DNA of 64,000 nucleotides from Pratylenchus scribneri (Eukaryota > Nematoda > Chromadorea > Rhabditida > Pratylenchidae), in NCBI GenBank assembly GCA_030063045.1, contig JAQSEB010000007.1, forward strand, positions 434,001 to 498,000. Direction: 5' to 3'. Positions within the stretch are counted from its first letter, which is position 1. The number at the start of each line of letters is the position of its first letter. The notes under the pieces were generated by a model. It ran no database searches and was not told where the DNA came from. It saw nothing but the letters and a program-made list of their open reading frames with translations. This document shows positions 31,728 to 44,191 of the stretch, in pieces. The translations under genes and the position numbers were made by a program.

Positions 31728-32586
31728 TAAATTCTCAATTACAAATCAGAATCACAATTATCGCAGTTAATTTTATTTAAAATTCAACAATATTTCGTAA
31801 AAATTTATTCCAGAAAAAATGAATGGAATGGAATTATTTGCCTTCTAAAACTTCTTATGCCCAATTATTTTTGTTAACTTTGTATGCCTTTTTGTGTTTT
31901 AATTGGATGATCCTGTCGGCTCCATTGACCAAAGAATGACCTCCAAAAAAAGTTTTCTTTCACAAAAATCTTCCGACATTTTCTGAAAAACAGACGCCAA
32001 TTCGGTTAATCCTATTTGACAACAAATTGAGGATAAAATCCACAGTAGACGATGACTAATGATTTCAAGGGGAAATGATGAATTTGTACATTTCAATTTT
32101 GTATATTTCAATCATTTTTTGTCCATCCATTTTATTTTACTCCTTCCTCCTCCACCTCACGATGACCTTTTTTGGCACTGCTAATCCAATTGAGTCGGAC
32201 AATTTGGACTACCAATTGCTACCGACCTTCCATTCTGTTCGGGCATTTATGGCGGCTTTGGCACAAAAAAGGTGCGCATGCGCACAAAAGTGCCGAACAA
32301 AAATTGCTCTCCATGAAAAGAGGAATAAATAAAAGGGGCACAAATGAATGGATGGATTGGTGTGAAGTGGGAAGAAATGGAATGGAGTTGGTTGGATGGG
32401 ATGATGGCCATTCAAAAATGTGTCTAAATAAGTATTGGATGTAAATAAATAAATTGAATATTCCACATTTTTTATTTCATTTAAAGCATTTGGAAAAAGA
32501 TACAAATGTATGCACACAATTTTCGAGATCAATTTCGTTAATTTTCATTCCCCTTTGCTTTCCAAATATATATCCCATTATTATTT
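31728..32586. other. Intergenic, no supported gene
   Basis: Between the 23-bp satellite and the 3' end of the Bsx-type gene. A minus-strand frame of about 70 codons at 32111-31899 has neither neighbours it can splice to nor a recognisable motif. The rest is AT-rich. Confidence 0.4.
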
Positions 32587-34539
32587 TCATTTTCCACCAT
32601 TATTCCTCTCTCCATTTTGATTTGGTCCAGTGGTGGAAGAAGCGGCGGCTGCAGCCGCAGCAGCACTGTAAAATGGGAATAGCATTGCGGCAGCCGCACA
32701 TTGAATGGACGATGGAATTGAAGGATGGACTGGAATAATGGGGAGAATTAGAAGCTTGTTTTTTTAATAATTGTTGGGTGGTTGAAAATGATAAATTGTT
32801 GTGTTATTTATGTCTGTCAATGCCATTAATTCCAAAGGCCTTTTCTATTCGTCTTACTGTACCCCCACTTTTTCCCTAATCATAATCAATCTGCTGTCAC
32901 TCTATCAATCAAATATTGTCCCAATCCACATTTATAAACCAGCCCCTTTTCCTCTCCAATGGTCCTTTGTTTTTGGTGTTCATTTTATTATTAATATATT
33001 TTCCAATTGATAAAGAATAATTTAAAGTTGATTCGCTTCTAATCCTATCCCATTCATAGTCTAGGCCCAATTCTCGCCTCAAATAACTTTAGCCCTAGAA
33101 TAGGACTAACAATGTCCCCTCCCTATATCCGCATTCCCTTTATAAATAACCCACCAATTTGTTGTTGCTGATTTTTTCCGTTGAAAAATTCCATCCCATT
33201 TCCGTAATGGCCATCCTCTTCTTCAATTTCCTCTCCATTTGCCAATTCTGAATTCACTGAACTTGGATTGCCGATTACCATTGGTGATTCTTGTCCATCG
33301 CTTCCATTTTGTTGTTCATTTTGTTCCTCAATATTGCCGCCTCCTTCTTTTCGTCCTATTTTCTTCTGAATTTTATTGAATATTATTTCTATTTATTTAT
33401 TTGTGAAATTAATTCATATTCCTTCATATTAATTATATATAATTTTCCCCTTTTCACATAGAAAGAATTTATTTGGATTACGGTAGCCATAATTTTTTCC
33501 GCCTCTTTCGGAATTTTCCTTTGACCGATTAAAAAGGGTGAATGAATGAATTAGGAATTGGATTTAAATAAATTTTATTAATTATATTTTTTGCCTGTTT
33601 CATTCGCCTGTTTTGGAACCATGTTTTGACCTTTAAATTAAAATAATTAAACGAATTTTGAATGTTTTTTTTTGCCTGCGTTTCACTCAAATTTAATGAT
33701 CCGGCTAGATCGATTCGTTCGGGAGTGGACAAATATTTTTGATTGTTAAATCGTTGTTCCAAACCTAAATAAATATTTAATTCTAATTAATTATTTTGCA
33801 CTTTTCCCATTTATTTACCCTGTAATTGGTGATCCGAAAATACGGTGCGTGCTTTTCTGCGCCGGTAGGATTTGCTTGACCCGGGAAGACCGTCAGTGAC
33901 ATTGCCTTTTTGGCCATTTCCCTTTAAAAAAACATTGAAAATTAGTCCAATTTTAGACTGCCAAAAACATTTTGGACGGCGGCAGCTGCGGCGGCCATTG
34001 CCGCAGCCAGCCGAAGGGTCAAACTATCATTTTGATGATGTTGAAGGAGAAAACGATGAACGGACCAATCAGCGGAGGGCGGATGATGAAAATCCAATTG
34101 GGGATGGACAGATGGAGGAATTGAAAGTGCCGGGGGCAAAATAAGGGATGGGGTTGGTCGCAAATATTCAGAAGAACCAATTGAAGGCTGAAAAAAGTGA
34201 ATCATCTGAATCCAAATCAAATTCCAAATTCCAAACCATTATTCCATCTTGTGATGAATGCACAATTTGCCGTTGTTTTGCCAAATTTTCCCTCATTAAT
34301 TTATTTTGGCCATTCATTCCTTCTTCTTCTTTTGCATTTTTTCCTCCTCTTTCTCCCTCCTCATTATTCTCACTTTCACCGTTTGCAAGCAGTGAAAAGA
34401 CCGAAAATTTTTTCGACTTTGTTTCAATCGTATTTTTGCCGTTTTCTTCTCTTTTCGGCTTCATTTCTTCCTCATTTTTGTCATTTTGTCCCGAAGCAAT
34501 TTGGCCCAATGAATTGGCATAATAGAAATAATTGTCCAT
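32587..34539 (-). CDS. Bsx/brain-specific-homeobox-type transcription factor
   Basis: Nuclear DNA-binding factor. Exons joined in frame: 34539-34237, 34187 to about 33970, about 33923-33819, 33764-33676, 33630-33595, 33365-33151, 32665-32587. The N-terminus contains KFSVFSLL, a possible eh1-like repressor motif; exon 2 ends in poly-Ala. The homeodomain reads [20 protein letters not shown], then [20 protein letters not shown], then [12 protein letters not shown] and KKIGRK, closest to Bsx/bsh by memory. The tail is Gln/Asn/Gly-rich and ends in Ala8-SSTTG and NNGGK. The recognition helix is alone in a 36-nt exon whose flanking introns both start with GC instead of GT. The last intron (33150-32666) carries a dispersed repeat. 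Confidence 0.88.
32825..33125 (+). repeat. Dispersed ~300-bp repeat, copy 2, in Bsx-type gene intron
   Basis: Matches copies at 8465-8790 (inverted) and 50995-51300 (same strand): TTACTGTACCCCCACTTTTT, CTATCAATCAAATATTG, AATAATTTAAAGTTGATT and CAAATAACTTTAGCCC are shared with small changes. It lies within the last intron of the homeobox gene, antisense to it. Confidence 0.85.
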
Positions 34540-36136
34540 TAATTTCTAAAATGCAAATTATGGAATAAATTTGGTGTGAATTTAATGTTGACAGCAAATT
34601 GTAGTGAATTCCACCAAATCTAATATTCTTTTCTGAATATAATTTTTTGTTCCACCACTTCTCCGCCTTATTAGCCCATTTTAATAAGCATATTTGGATG
34701 GATGGATTTGGATAAAAGGAGGAAAAGAGGAAAGAAAATGGGATGAATAGGTTGGATTTGATTGGATTGGATGGGGGGGGGGGGGGGGGGGGGGGGAAGT
34801 GGGCGGGCGCAAAGCCCATTTTCGGCTGGTCATTTGCCCATCACTGCTGATGGATGGATGGAAGGATGGAAGGATTATGGTAATTGGAAGGGACAGCCAC
34901 GGACAAAAATGAGTGTGGCTGCTACTTTTGGGATTAAAACTCAAAACTTCATCATTAAAGGATTCATCATATCATTTATATTTGGGATTGATATCAATAT
35001 AAAAATGGCATAAAGAATGATTAGAAATTGAAGTAATGGCCAATATGAAGTGCACATTTATTGTGTACTGCGAATTCCATCCGAATCACAAAATGCAATA
35101 ATTAAATATTTTGTTGGCCTTTTAATTTTATGACGAATATATTAGGTTAGGGGGATGAATGTCATTGTCCATTGCTCCTCTCGCGCGAATTGGCCCCTTT
35201 TCCTCCTTTTGCCACCATCCTCTCCTGGATGGATTAGCCGGGTCAATCCATGTTTTGTCCAATTATAATTTGTAATTATGCGGGCAGGGGCGCTCCAAAA
35301 TTGGGTCGCCCAAAATGCACCAATCCCGATGAACATCCTTTTTTGAATGAAGGGAATTTGGTTTGATGGGAATACGGTAACCAAAATTGAGGGAAGGAAA
35401 TTGGCAAAAACGGAAGAGCGGCAGCAAAAATGTTGGATAGGCAGCCAATTTGTGATTATTGGCACATTCCCCTTTATTAAATATTATAAAGGTAAATTGG
35501 GCTACCGAACCAATTAAAAATTGGGTAAAAATATTTTGAAAAAGTTGAAAGTGGTTGGATTTTAATTGACATGAAAAATGACAATTCCGAGGAAATGTCA
35601 AAATTCTTTAAATAAATTTAATTAAATTATCCTTGAAATATTTATTCCAATTTCCAAGGTCATTCCCATCCAATCCAATAATATTTCTAGTAATTTTAAA
35701 ATAATATTTGGGTGGGCACACGCCCCTGCTGAGGTGTCCAAATTGGGCAAACAAAACAAATACAAAAATAATAATAGGAAAGGAAGGATTGGGTAATTAA
35801 GTGAATTATGCAATAATTCCCCTTTCCCTCTCTTCCTTCAGCCAAAATGAATGAAAATAAAGAAAAAATATTTGAAAATATTCTCAAATTTCCTCCCTCC
35901 CTCAAAATTCATTGTTATTTATTAATTAGAATTGGTTGGTCACATATTCTTTTTTTAATTGTAATTAAATTATTGAACAATTCGAATATATTATTTTATT
36001 TAAAATACAATATATTAAAAAGACAACAAAAATGGATGAGAATCAAAAGGGGGCAAATAGGTGCGCACCAAAAATGAGGGGAATTTATTAATTTTTTGAT
36101 CCAATTAAATATAATAGCTCATCTCAATATAATAAT
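34540..36136. other. Intergenic with a G24 tract
   Basis: Upstream of the Bsx-type gene and downstream of arp-1. A run of 24 G (34773-34796) stands out; such a run can form G-quadruplex DNA. No gene is supported: the open frames around 34800-35600 overlap on both strands and are low complexity. Confidence 0.45.
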
Positions 36137-38355
36137 TCAAAATGTCTTCCGGGCAATAATTCCCTTTCCAATTGAGTCAAATTGTTGTTTTGTCACCCAA
36201 ATTTTGCGGAATGTGTCCAGCGATGCCAGAATGGATCCTCCAATCCATGTGGAATATATTCGCTCTTGAGGGGCCAAAATGCGCACTTTCACATCTTTTG
36301 GGGCCAATCGCTTCATCTAAAATTGAATAAAAAGTTGGAATAGCATTAGAATGGGGATTTTCAATTTTCCGTGCACGGACCCTTTTTCCGTGTATAAAAA
36401 TTAAAAAAAAAAAAACAAATATAAATTTGATATGAATAATTACTAATTTTGATCAGAAAAAAATTATTTGCACTTGGCAGGATTCGAACCCATGACTTCA
36501 TCGACCATCCTCCCTAACGCTTCACCATTTGGGCTAAAGGGTCCTCACGTAGACCTTGATAAAAATTTCTAATCCAAAATCGAAAAAACGGTAAAAAAAA
36601 AGACGACTGCGAAAGACACGGGACTTTGCTTGGTTATGTATGGCCCTCCTAGTAGAAAAACGGTTTGTACGGTTTTTTGGGAAAAACGAGTCCGTTCTAT
36701 CCTCTATTGAATTAATACCCAGAGGGAATGTGATACCTCGGTTAAAAGTCGGTCGCCAAATCCTTGGAACATTGTCGATCCTCCACTCAAAACAATATTT
36801 TGATAGAGCGTTTTGCGCAAATCCACGTCACATTTCTGCAAAAATGAGAATATTAAAAAATATATTAACTCATAAAACCCACAAAAATGGCATTTGCCAC
36901 GCATTGGGCAGCACCGTCGCATTCTTCACCGATCAAATCCGGCCGGAAAAGGATTTCGGGCGCCCGGTAATGTGCAGCGCCAATTTCAATTTTGGATCCA
37001 TCCGGCATTGGATGGATTACCTTAATTATTTAAATATAAATAAATAATTAAATTAAATTTATGTTGGAAAGCATTCACAATTTAAAGGAAAATAAAGTGA
37101 AATTAGCAGAGAACAAATTAAATTTAGCATTCAAAAAAATGGCAGCATTTTTAGATGAAAAGGCGTGAAATTAAATGGGAAAGCCACTAAACAAAAAGTA
37201 AGTAATATTTTGGCTGATGATGGCTACCCACATTGTTATTTTGGCCAACTATGCTTTGCAAATAGGCCGAATGGCTGCCGGCCACCAATTGCTTATGACA
37301 CAAATAATTTTTGTTAATTTTTGGTTTTAAAACCCGGAAAATACAAAATTTGTAAAACAAACTTTTGATGCCGATTCGGCGCCGGTGTCCTCTTTTAATG
37401 GGGCCGATTGAAGGCGACAACGTTGTTCCTTGATTTCGCGGACAATTTCGAATTCACTGCTTTTGCTGAATGCGTGGCCCTCTTTTCGGAGTAATAATTT
37501 CAGGTAGCGAGTCACATCTCGACCGGCAACATCGATTCGTTGAATTCTGAAAATTTTAAATTATCAAAGAAAGTGATTTTGGCTATTTAGTTTTTAGTAT
37601 TAAAAATATGGTTGGGTTGGAATTTGGAAATGTTTAAACTGGATGAATGAATTTTTGACACAGAAATAAACTTCAATTTAGGTAGATTAATAATTGATAA
37701 ATAAATAGAAGGAATACCCTTGTTCAATAGCAAATCCTTCATAAATTGGCACAACATGAGTGACGCCATCGCCCGAATCCAGAACAACGCCGGTGGTTCG
37801 ACCGGAGGAATAGAGGCTCAAAACTGCCTAAACCATAAATAATTATATATTTTTCAAATCAAAAGAATAACCTGAATTTGAATGTACAAAGCGGGGACAT
37901 TGAATGTTTCGAAGAATATTTCGGCTGCCTTCTCTCGATTTGTCTGCGGATTTATGGGTGCCTCGGTCAGAAGGACCGGATGTTCATTTGGTTCGGATCT
38001 AAGCTGGTCACTGCTGTAAATATATTGCCAAATTCGTTCCATGTCATTCCAATCCGTCACAATTCCATGTTCCATTGGATATTTTAGGGCAAGAAGACCT
38101 CTGTATTCTTGTGCTTTTGGTCCTTTAATAAAATTATTTATCCATTTTAATTAAATAATAAAATTAACCAATGAAACAATCGCCTTCCAATGCACCGGCC
38201 ATTACACGCGTGTGTTTTGGTCGGCCAACAAAATTGCCGAAAACACATTTTGGTGCCTGTTCACCGGCAAATCCAGCTTTGATTACTCCAGAACCATTGT
38301 CAATGACCACCGGTTGATTTGCAATTACCGCATCGAAGCCGGTAGAAGAGCTCAT
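36137..38355 (-). CDS. arp-1: Centractin/actin-related protein 1 (Arp1) of dynactin
   Basis: Arp1 forms the short actin-like filament of dynactin, the cofactor of cytoplasmic dynein. The protein begins [20 protein letters not shown], then [39 protein letters not shown] and [91 protein letters not shown] and [17 protein letters not shown] follow. The end is IIARKTF. Phosphate-binding loops DNGSGV and DSGDGV are intact. N-terminal [14 protein letters not shown] with GALEGD marks Arp1 rather than conventional actin. One intron (about 36320-36735) carries a tRNA-like insert. Another (37373 to about 37020) contains a possible 60-nt cassette exon. Confidence 0.96.
36472..36547 (-). repeat. tRNA-like sequence in arp-1 intron
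   Basis: The minus strand reads GGACCCTTTAGCCCAAATGG (A box TAGCCCAAATGG), and about 45 nt later GGGTTCGAATCC (B box). Both internal pol III promoter boxes are near consensus, but acceptor-stem pairing is not evident. As in the GFPT intron, it is in sense orientation. This suggests a tRNA-derived SINE family or tRNA pseudogenes. Confidence 0.55.
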
Positions 38356-38793
38356 TTATTCCAATTATTCAACGATGTTTTTGGAGAGTGCAAAATTTTA
38401 TTTAATGTTCAATTTAATTCGAATTATCTCTGGAAAAAAAATATTAATGATTTTGAATAATTTAAAGAAATTATGCAGGTGGAATTTAGGTCTAATTATC
38501 AGAATAAAATATTCCCATTTTTGCAAAATCATTTGCATTTATTTTGTCCAATCAGAAATGTCTTATGATTTCATTTTCTTCTACTAGTGTGGTTTCATTT
38601 AAAAGGATTAATAAGCAACCAAGCCAATATCCGATGATTATTACCAAATTTAAACCAAAACCAAAGAAATTTAATTTGTTAAAGAAACACATAAATAAAA
38701 TATTAAAACAAAATAAATGTTATTTTATTTAAAATAAATAAAGAATATTGAAATATATGCATAATTTGTATTTAATAATTGAATCAATATTCA

Positions 38794-39680
38794 TCAAAGC
38801 AATGTTCCTCGTTTTTCTTTCCTCGGTTTGCTTTGTTCTGCTATTGTCGGTGGAATATCATCACCCAACATTCTCTTCCGAATCATTCCTTTTCGTTTCA
38901 TTGCTTCCTCCACAATTTTGGCATTCATTGCGTAACTTTCGCTCAATTCTCTGGCTTCAACCTCTTCTTCGTCCTCACCCACAGTGCTCACAGTTACCGA
39001 ACCAACTTTGCCTTAAAAAATAATTTTAAAACATTTTAATCAGAAATAATTTACCTTGATTTCGAACATGTTTTGTCAGTGTGACTCGTTGTGCCCTCTC
39101 CTCCTCATTTTTATCGGTTATTCCGCCAATTTCACTTGCCGAGAGGAGAGCATTTTCAAAAATGAACATTATTTGAAGATTGAATGGATGTTGGTAGAAT
39201 ATTGGCACAGCACATTTTCGGCAATTTCTTACAAATCCAAATTACATAATTCAATTAAAATAAGGACAAACTTTCTGTATTGTTGTTCCAATCCTTCGGG
39301 TCGACGAATATAAACCGTGTCACCATTATCGAAGAATGTTTTTGCCACTGTCCATTTCGGGTTAATCACTCTGGCTCCATCCCTTTTCCGCAATGGCATT
39401 CGAATGATGGCCGTGTCCGAAATCAGTGCCATTTGGCCGCAATGACAATAATAACTAAATGAATTTATTAATAGATGAATAATAATTAATTCACAAACGT
39501 AATCAATGGTTTGATGAACACTTCTTCTCGGTCTTCCTCCAATTCTGTTTTTCCTTCGCCTTGTCTGGGGTCATCGTCAACTAAAAATATTCAATTTTTG
39601 CTTGTTTTAAAAATGATTTTGAGAAGAATAAACAAACCATGCTCAACCCCAATTGGGTCTTCATCAATGATCGCAGTCAT
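38794..39680 (-). CDS. STEEP1/CXorf56-family protein
   Basis: Human STEEP1 (CXorf56) promotes STING exit from the ER and also appears in spliceosome-associated lists. Here the protein begins [15 protein letters not shown] at 39680, continues with an acidic stretch, then [34 protein letters not shown], the second CxxC in [13 protein letters not shown], and the C-terminal block [20 protein letters not shown] with [18 protein letters not shown]. These match the human protein's order: CLCGQM, YLRRPEGIERQYRK, CAKCGLPLFYQ, SSVTVSTIDEEEEEIEARE. The two CxxC-like pairs probably bind zinc. STING itself is not known from nematodes as far as I recall, so the role here may be the older, splicing-related one (inference). 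Confidence 0.92.
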
Positions 39681-39983
39681 TTTTGGTTATTCTTCCTATC
39701 GAAATAATTTAGCAAGAATAAAAACAAAAATTAAGAAAGCAATTATTAATAAATTTTGGTTATTCAACCAATACAAAATATGAAATAAAATCAATGAATG
39801 TAATGTTTATATTTTACCGATGCGATAAAAGACAAATTAATAATAATGTCATGATGAAAATGGGCCTTTTTTTTATTTATCTAAATAAGATCCATAAAAT
39901 ATCGAAAAAGCAAAAAAAAAATGAATTGTAATTTTATTCTTTTTTCCTCATCTCCTCAACCAGTCAAATAATTTCCATCGATT

Positions 39984-41158
39984 TCAGTCCGTCTTCTTGT
40001 CTCCATCGCGACCATCCTGGGTTGCCTGAATAAATGACAAATATTATTTATTCTAATAATTCTTTAATTTTTGTTTTGTTTAAGCTAATTTCTACTTCCA
40101 ATCATTGTTCTCTTATGATTTTCAGTATGGTATTTATGCTTATTTTTAATTTTGCAACATTCGGCATGAGTCTGAAACCATTGAAAAAGGTCTCAAATCT
40201 CGGCTTTGTTGCTTTTTTTATTCCCAATCCCAAAATTTAATAATGAATTAAATCAAACCTCAAGTTGACGCATTCGCTCAGTGACTCGCTCATATTCCTC
40301 TTGCAAATTTTCGGATTGGCTCCTCATTGCATCGCGATCAGCCTCGGCCTTTTTGAGTTTTTGTTGTGCTTCCTTCAAATCACTGCGCAATTTCTTTTCC
40401 GCCTCACTTTCCTTTCCATCATCCTTTTTGGGTATTTGGATTGATTTTATTTTTAGTATTTTGGTTGAATAAACCTTTTCGATCAGATTCTGTGCGGCTT
40501 TTCCGGCTCCTTCGGCTTGTTTCATTGCTGCTTCGGCGGCCAATTCCAAATAAGCACAACGGGCAAGGAGCGTAACAATCCGACTAATAACCCTGCAAAA
40601 TTAAAATATCATTTTAATTATCAAATTTTAATTTACAGTGCCAAAAGGAGGGAGAATCCGCTGATGTAGAGATTTCGCTGTGCTCTAAAAAGAATTAAAA
40701 ATAAATGTAATTTTCTTTAATAAACCTGAAGAGTCTCATGTGAATGACAGCATCGGCATCAGCCCGAGCTGGAACATCCTTTGTCAAATCAATATGGCTG
40801 TATTTGTGCACTTCGCGAGTGGCATCTTTTTTTTTAATTCCAGTTTATTTGATTTTCAAATTTAATTCCCCTACTTACCGAAGAACAATAGAAGCAATAC
40901 AACGACGAACGCGTATGCATAAACATGCGAAAAATTCTTCAGTTTATGGACGATTCTGCTGTTGAAGACTCTCTTCCACCTGCAATTTTAGAAATCTTTT
41001 TACTAAGAATTAAAATTAATTTCTTACATAGTAGGACGAACCCATGGCAGTAGAAGAACAATCAGCGCTCCAATTTCGGCATAGAGAACAAATGCGATAA
41101 CTTAATAAAAATTATTTAAAAAGTTTAATAAATTAATACCTGTCCATTGTAATGTCAT
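39984..41158 (-). CDS. BAP31-like ER membrane chaperone
   Basis: BAP31 (BCAP31) sorts membrane proteins at the ER. The protein starts MTLQWTVIAFVLYAEIGALI with VLLLPWVRPTM, has three hydrophobic spans (the second around VYAYAFVVVLLLLFF, the third around LYISGFSLLLAL and VISRIVTLLA), then a cytosolic coiled coil (EAEKKLRSDLKEAQQKLKKA, SENLQEEYERVTERMRQLE). The tail ends GDKKTD, whose last four residues fit the KKXX retrieval signal. Length and layout agree with the family. It lies about 300 bp upstream of STEEP1 on the same strand, with arp-1 beyond, so a nematode-type operon is possible though the spacing is wide. Confidence 0.92.
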
Positions 41159-42148
41159 TTTCACTCAATTTTTAATTTTCGTAATTTTTGTTATATTCCT
41201 TTCTATTAAAATGAAAAAAATAATTATATTTTTAGTCAAGATTAGATTGGTCAAAAATTATTGGAGATAACAGAGGTGAAGATTGATTTGCCCCTATGGT
41301 CGTTAGAATTTATTTACAATACGTGTACTAAAATGTAAACAAAAATGTTGGGGAATGATCTATGAAATTTTATTTTTTGTCGGTGGTAACGCAGAAAAAA
41401 GCATATTTAATGGTAAACGCAGAAAAAAGCATACGCAGAAAATTTCGGGGTTTTTATTTTTAAGCTGTAGTAAATTCCAAATGCATTTATTGCTTTTCCC
41501 TGCCGAAGACAATGGCGTGAAAATAAGGCTCGATATCTTCAACGTCACCAGAATCCTGCTGATAAGGCGGACAGCAGTGACAAGATGGAGAACAAAGAAG
41601 GAATGAAAGAAAGGATGGAGATAAATAACCTTGCGGATCAATAATGCTTTCTATCTATTTTAATAAATACCACCTTATCTTTTTAATTAAATGAATTCTT
41701 CATCCAATTAAAATTTTTCTGAACTAATCTGTCGATTAATAAATGAGAGTTTCGGGAATTGTTGACAAAACATGATTAGAATTTTACGTTCCCTCGATTT
41801 GAAAAAACCTTAATGGATAAATTTGTTTTAAAAGATGTAAAAATGGGTTTTGTAGGATTATTCTTTCCCCTTTAGCACAGCCATTTTCTTTCCCTATTTT
41901 TCACATTTTCAATTTTTTAACACCTTAATCAGAGGCTAAAAATGGCACCAACGGAGATGGGGAAGAATCCATTACTCTGACAAATTGCCCAATTTAGATC
42001 GAAATCCTGATTACTTGTTCATTTCAATAATTTATACAACAAGAAAAAAATATGTGATAAAAATATGTACATACATCGAAATAATTATATCATTTATGTC
42101 ATCAAACATTCACATCATTTCATATGTATCATTCATTAGACATCTACA
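41159..42148. other. Intergenic, small repeated words
   Basis: Near 41388-41450 the word ACGCAGAAAAAAGCATA occurs twice with a third partial copy. It resembles the TGCAGAAAAAACAT edge of the foldback element at 17062, so this may be a remnant of that family. No gene seen. Confidence 0.4.
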
Positions 42149-42561
42149 TCATTTCTTTCCGGGCTTGTTGGTCTTCCTTTTGCCTTTGAGTCCGGGTCCC
42201 TTCTGCTGCAGGTGAAGTTTGGCATCATCGTCCGGTAGAGGGCAGCATGCAGCGCAGCATCTCAATCTCAACTTTTGGCAGCAAGTCAACCGCTCCCTTG
42301 TGTAGTGGCTCAATCGAAGGTCGGCTTTGTAGAGTTTCAGTGCTGAAAATGTAGGGATTTGTAAATTTATCATTTTATGCAATGTAACTCACCCAGCAAG
42401 GTCTGTTCTTCTTCTGAAAATGTGGGGATTTATTAGTTTGATCAAAACGATGAAATCTTTATGGACTCACCAGTAGGCGTGGACTTCACATCTGCTTCCG
42501 TGTTCTCCGCTGGCTGCTCCACATTCTGTTGTTGATCCGGCTCTTCAGGGTGAACATCCAT
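42149..42561 (-). CDS. Small Cys- and Lys-rich protein, unknown
   Basis: Three short exons join in frame. MDVHPEEPDQQQNVEQPAEN opens a Gln/Glu/Pro-rich N-terminus; the second exon adds EEEQTLL; the third encodes ALKLYKADLRLSHYTRERLT, a cysteine cluster (CCQKLRLRCCAACC), and a basic end GKRKTNKPGKK. Total is about 103 residues. Splice donors GTGAGT flank the middle exon. An apparent 5' untranslated intron ends 7 nt before the ATG region (TTTTTTCAG). There is no signal peptide. The CC-x7-CC-xx-CC cluster could bind metal or be lipid-modified. I do not recognise a family. It is divergent from the E2 gene, sharing about 450 bp of upstream DNA. Confidence 0.6.
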
Positions 42562-43008
42562 TGAATTTACTGAAAAAATAAAAGATTAGATGAAATAACA
42601 TAAAAATTGGATTTTACCTTATATTCGGCTCAAGGATTATTTGGTGGAAGAGAATTTGGGGATTTAGAATTGTTGGGAGGAATGTGTATTTTGTGATTTG
42701 TGAATGAATGGAGTATTAATATACTTCCTTTTATATAGTGTTAGGTTTGATAATGGTAAAATATCTACTGTTTTTTGTATCGTATCGTATCTTTCTCTAA
42801 TTCCTAATTTACGCTCTCTAATTCTCACATCACTCTGGTTGAATAGAGATATAAAAGCTGGCAATGCGAATTGATTTGGCCATTCATCAGTTCAATTCAT
42901 CCAGAAGAAGGAAGGCCGTCTCACCAAATCAACTACAACTCCAACTACTCCGTTTCTGCTGCCAATTACATCTCACACACACTCGCGGATACAACTGAGG
43001 GAGCAACA

Positions 43009-44191
43009 ATGGAAAATCGTCGTCTGCAACAAATGGTCAGTTTCAAACAATTACCCGTTTTCTAAACACCAATAAATTCGCAATATTTTCAGATCATTCC
43101 AGCGGACTATTTTCAAGCAGAGAGGATGTTCTGGAACGGCCGGGCACTCAGGGCGCTGCAAACACAACTCAAATCACTACGCGAAGAACCACTCGAAGGA
43201 TTCCGGCTCATCATTAACGAAAACAACTTGTTCGAATGGACCGTTGGAATTTATGGGCCGCCAGATTCACTGTATCAAGGAGGCTACTTCAAAGCGGTAT
43301 TTTTTTTAAAAATTGTTTGATCTGATAAATATAGTTTTTATATTTTTCAGGAAATCAATTTCCCAATGCTCTTCCCGGATCGACCGCCAGTAATGATCTT
43401 CACACCGCCGATCTACCACCCAAACATCTATCCGGTCGGTTTATTTTTATGCTTTGATAATGATTTATAATATTTCCCTGCAATTTCAGAGTGGAAGAGT
43501 CTGCATCAGTTTCCTGCATCCGCCAGGGAACGACCCCCAAAGTGGTGAAGTAAGTTATCTGGGACCGGGAAAAACTTTTCTTTCGTAATGTTTTAATTTT
43601 TCAGAGAGCCGATCAACGATGGAACAAGGACCGTGACATGCGACAAATCCTGCTTGCAGTTGTGGCTTTGCTCAGTGAACCGAATCCCGACAGTCCTGCA
43701 AATGTCGACGCTGCAGTCAGTTACCGAAGATACAAACGTAAGTTTTAGGGTTTTGGGCATAAAATTTTGGAAATATAATCATCCCTTCTCTTTAAGAAAC
43801 AGGCTCCGCGGACTACCTCAACCGGATCAAACAGGATGTGGAGAAGTCAAAACTGGTGGCGATCAAGGACAATGTGACAGTGCCGCTCACCCGGGAGGAA
43901 TACCTTGCAACTGGAGCTGCCGGAGGATCCAAGAATAATGCACCTGCTGAGAAGGAAGAACCAGCAAACAAGAAGAAGAAGCAACCCGCCATGAACCCCG
44001 ATGAGATTGAATGTAAGTTGGTTGGGATTTGCTTAGAAGATTAAATACTAATTTTCCCCATTATTTCAGCGTTTCCTGACAGCTCGAGCTCGGACGACAG
44101 TGACGAGGATGGACCATCAACCAGCCAGCAGCAGCAGAATGATGATGATGATGATGAAGAACTCCAATCGATAAGCTCCTTCTCATTATGA
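43009..44191 (+). CDS. ubc-3: Cdc34/UBE2R-type ubiquitin-conjugating enzyme E2
   Basis: Cdc34 is the E2 that builds K48-linked ubiquitin chains with SCF ligases. Seven exons join in frame from MENRRLQQM at 43009. The UBC fold shows REEPLEGFRLIINENNLFEW, GIYGPPDSLYQGGYFKAEIN, PPIYHPNIYP, and the active site GRVCISFLHPPGNDPQSGE: catalytic Cys plus the extended acidic loop typical of Cdc34/UBE2R. Then QILLAVVALLSEPNPDSPAN and VDAAVSYRRYK. The tail is Lys-rich (NKKKKQPAM) and then acidic (SSSSDDSDEDG, QNDDDDDEE), as in Cdc34, where acid binds the cullin's basic canyon. An upstream in-frame ATG at 42871 exists, but the 43009 ATG starts the family-like sequence. Confidence 0.93.

Noticed and set aside
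31899..32111. 70-codon minus-strand frame downstream of the Bsx-type gene
   Set aside because: It has no recognisable motif and no splice partners, and the homeobox gene already ends with a well-supported last exon at 32587.
37854..38087. Plus-strand frames opposite the arp-1 exons
   Set aside because: They are shadows of the conserved minus-strand arp-1 coding sequence.
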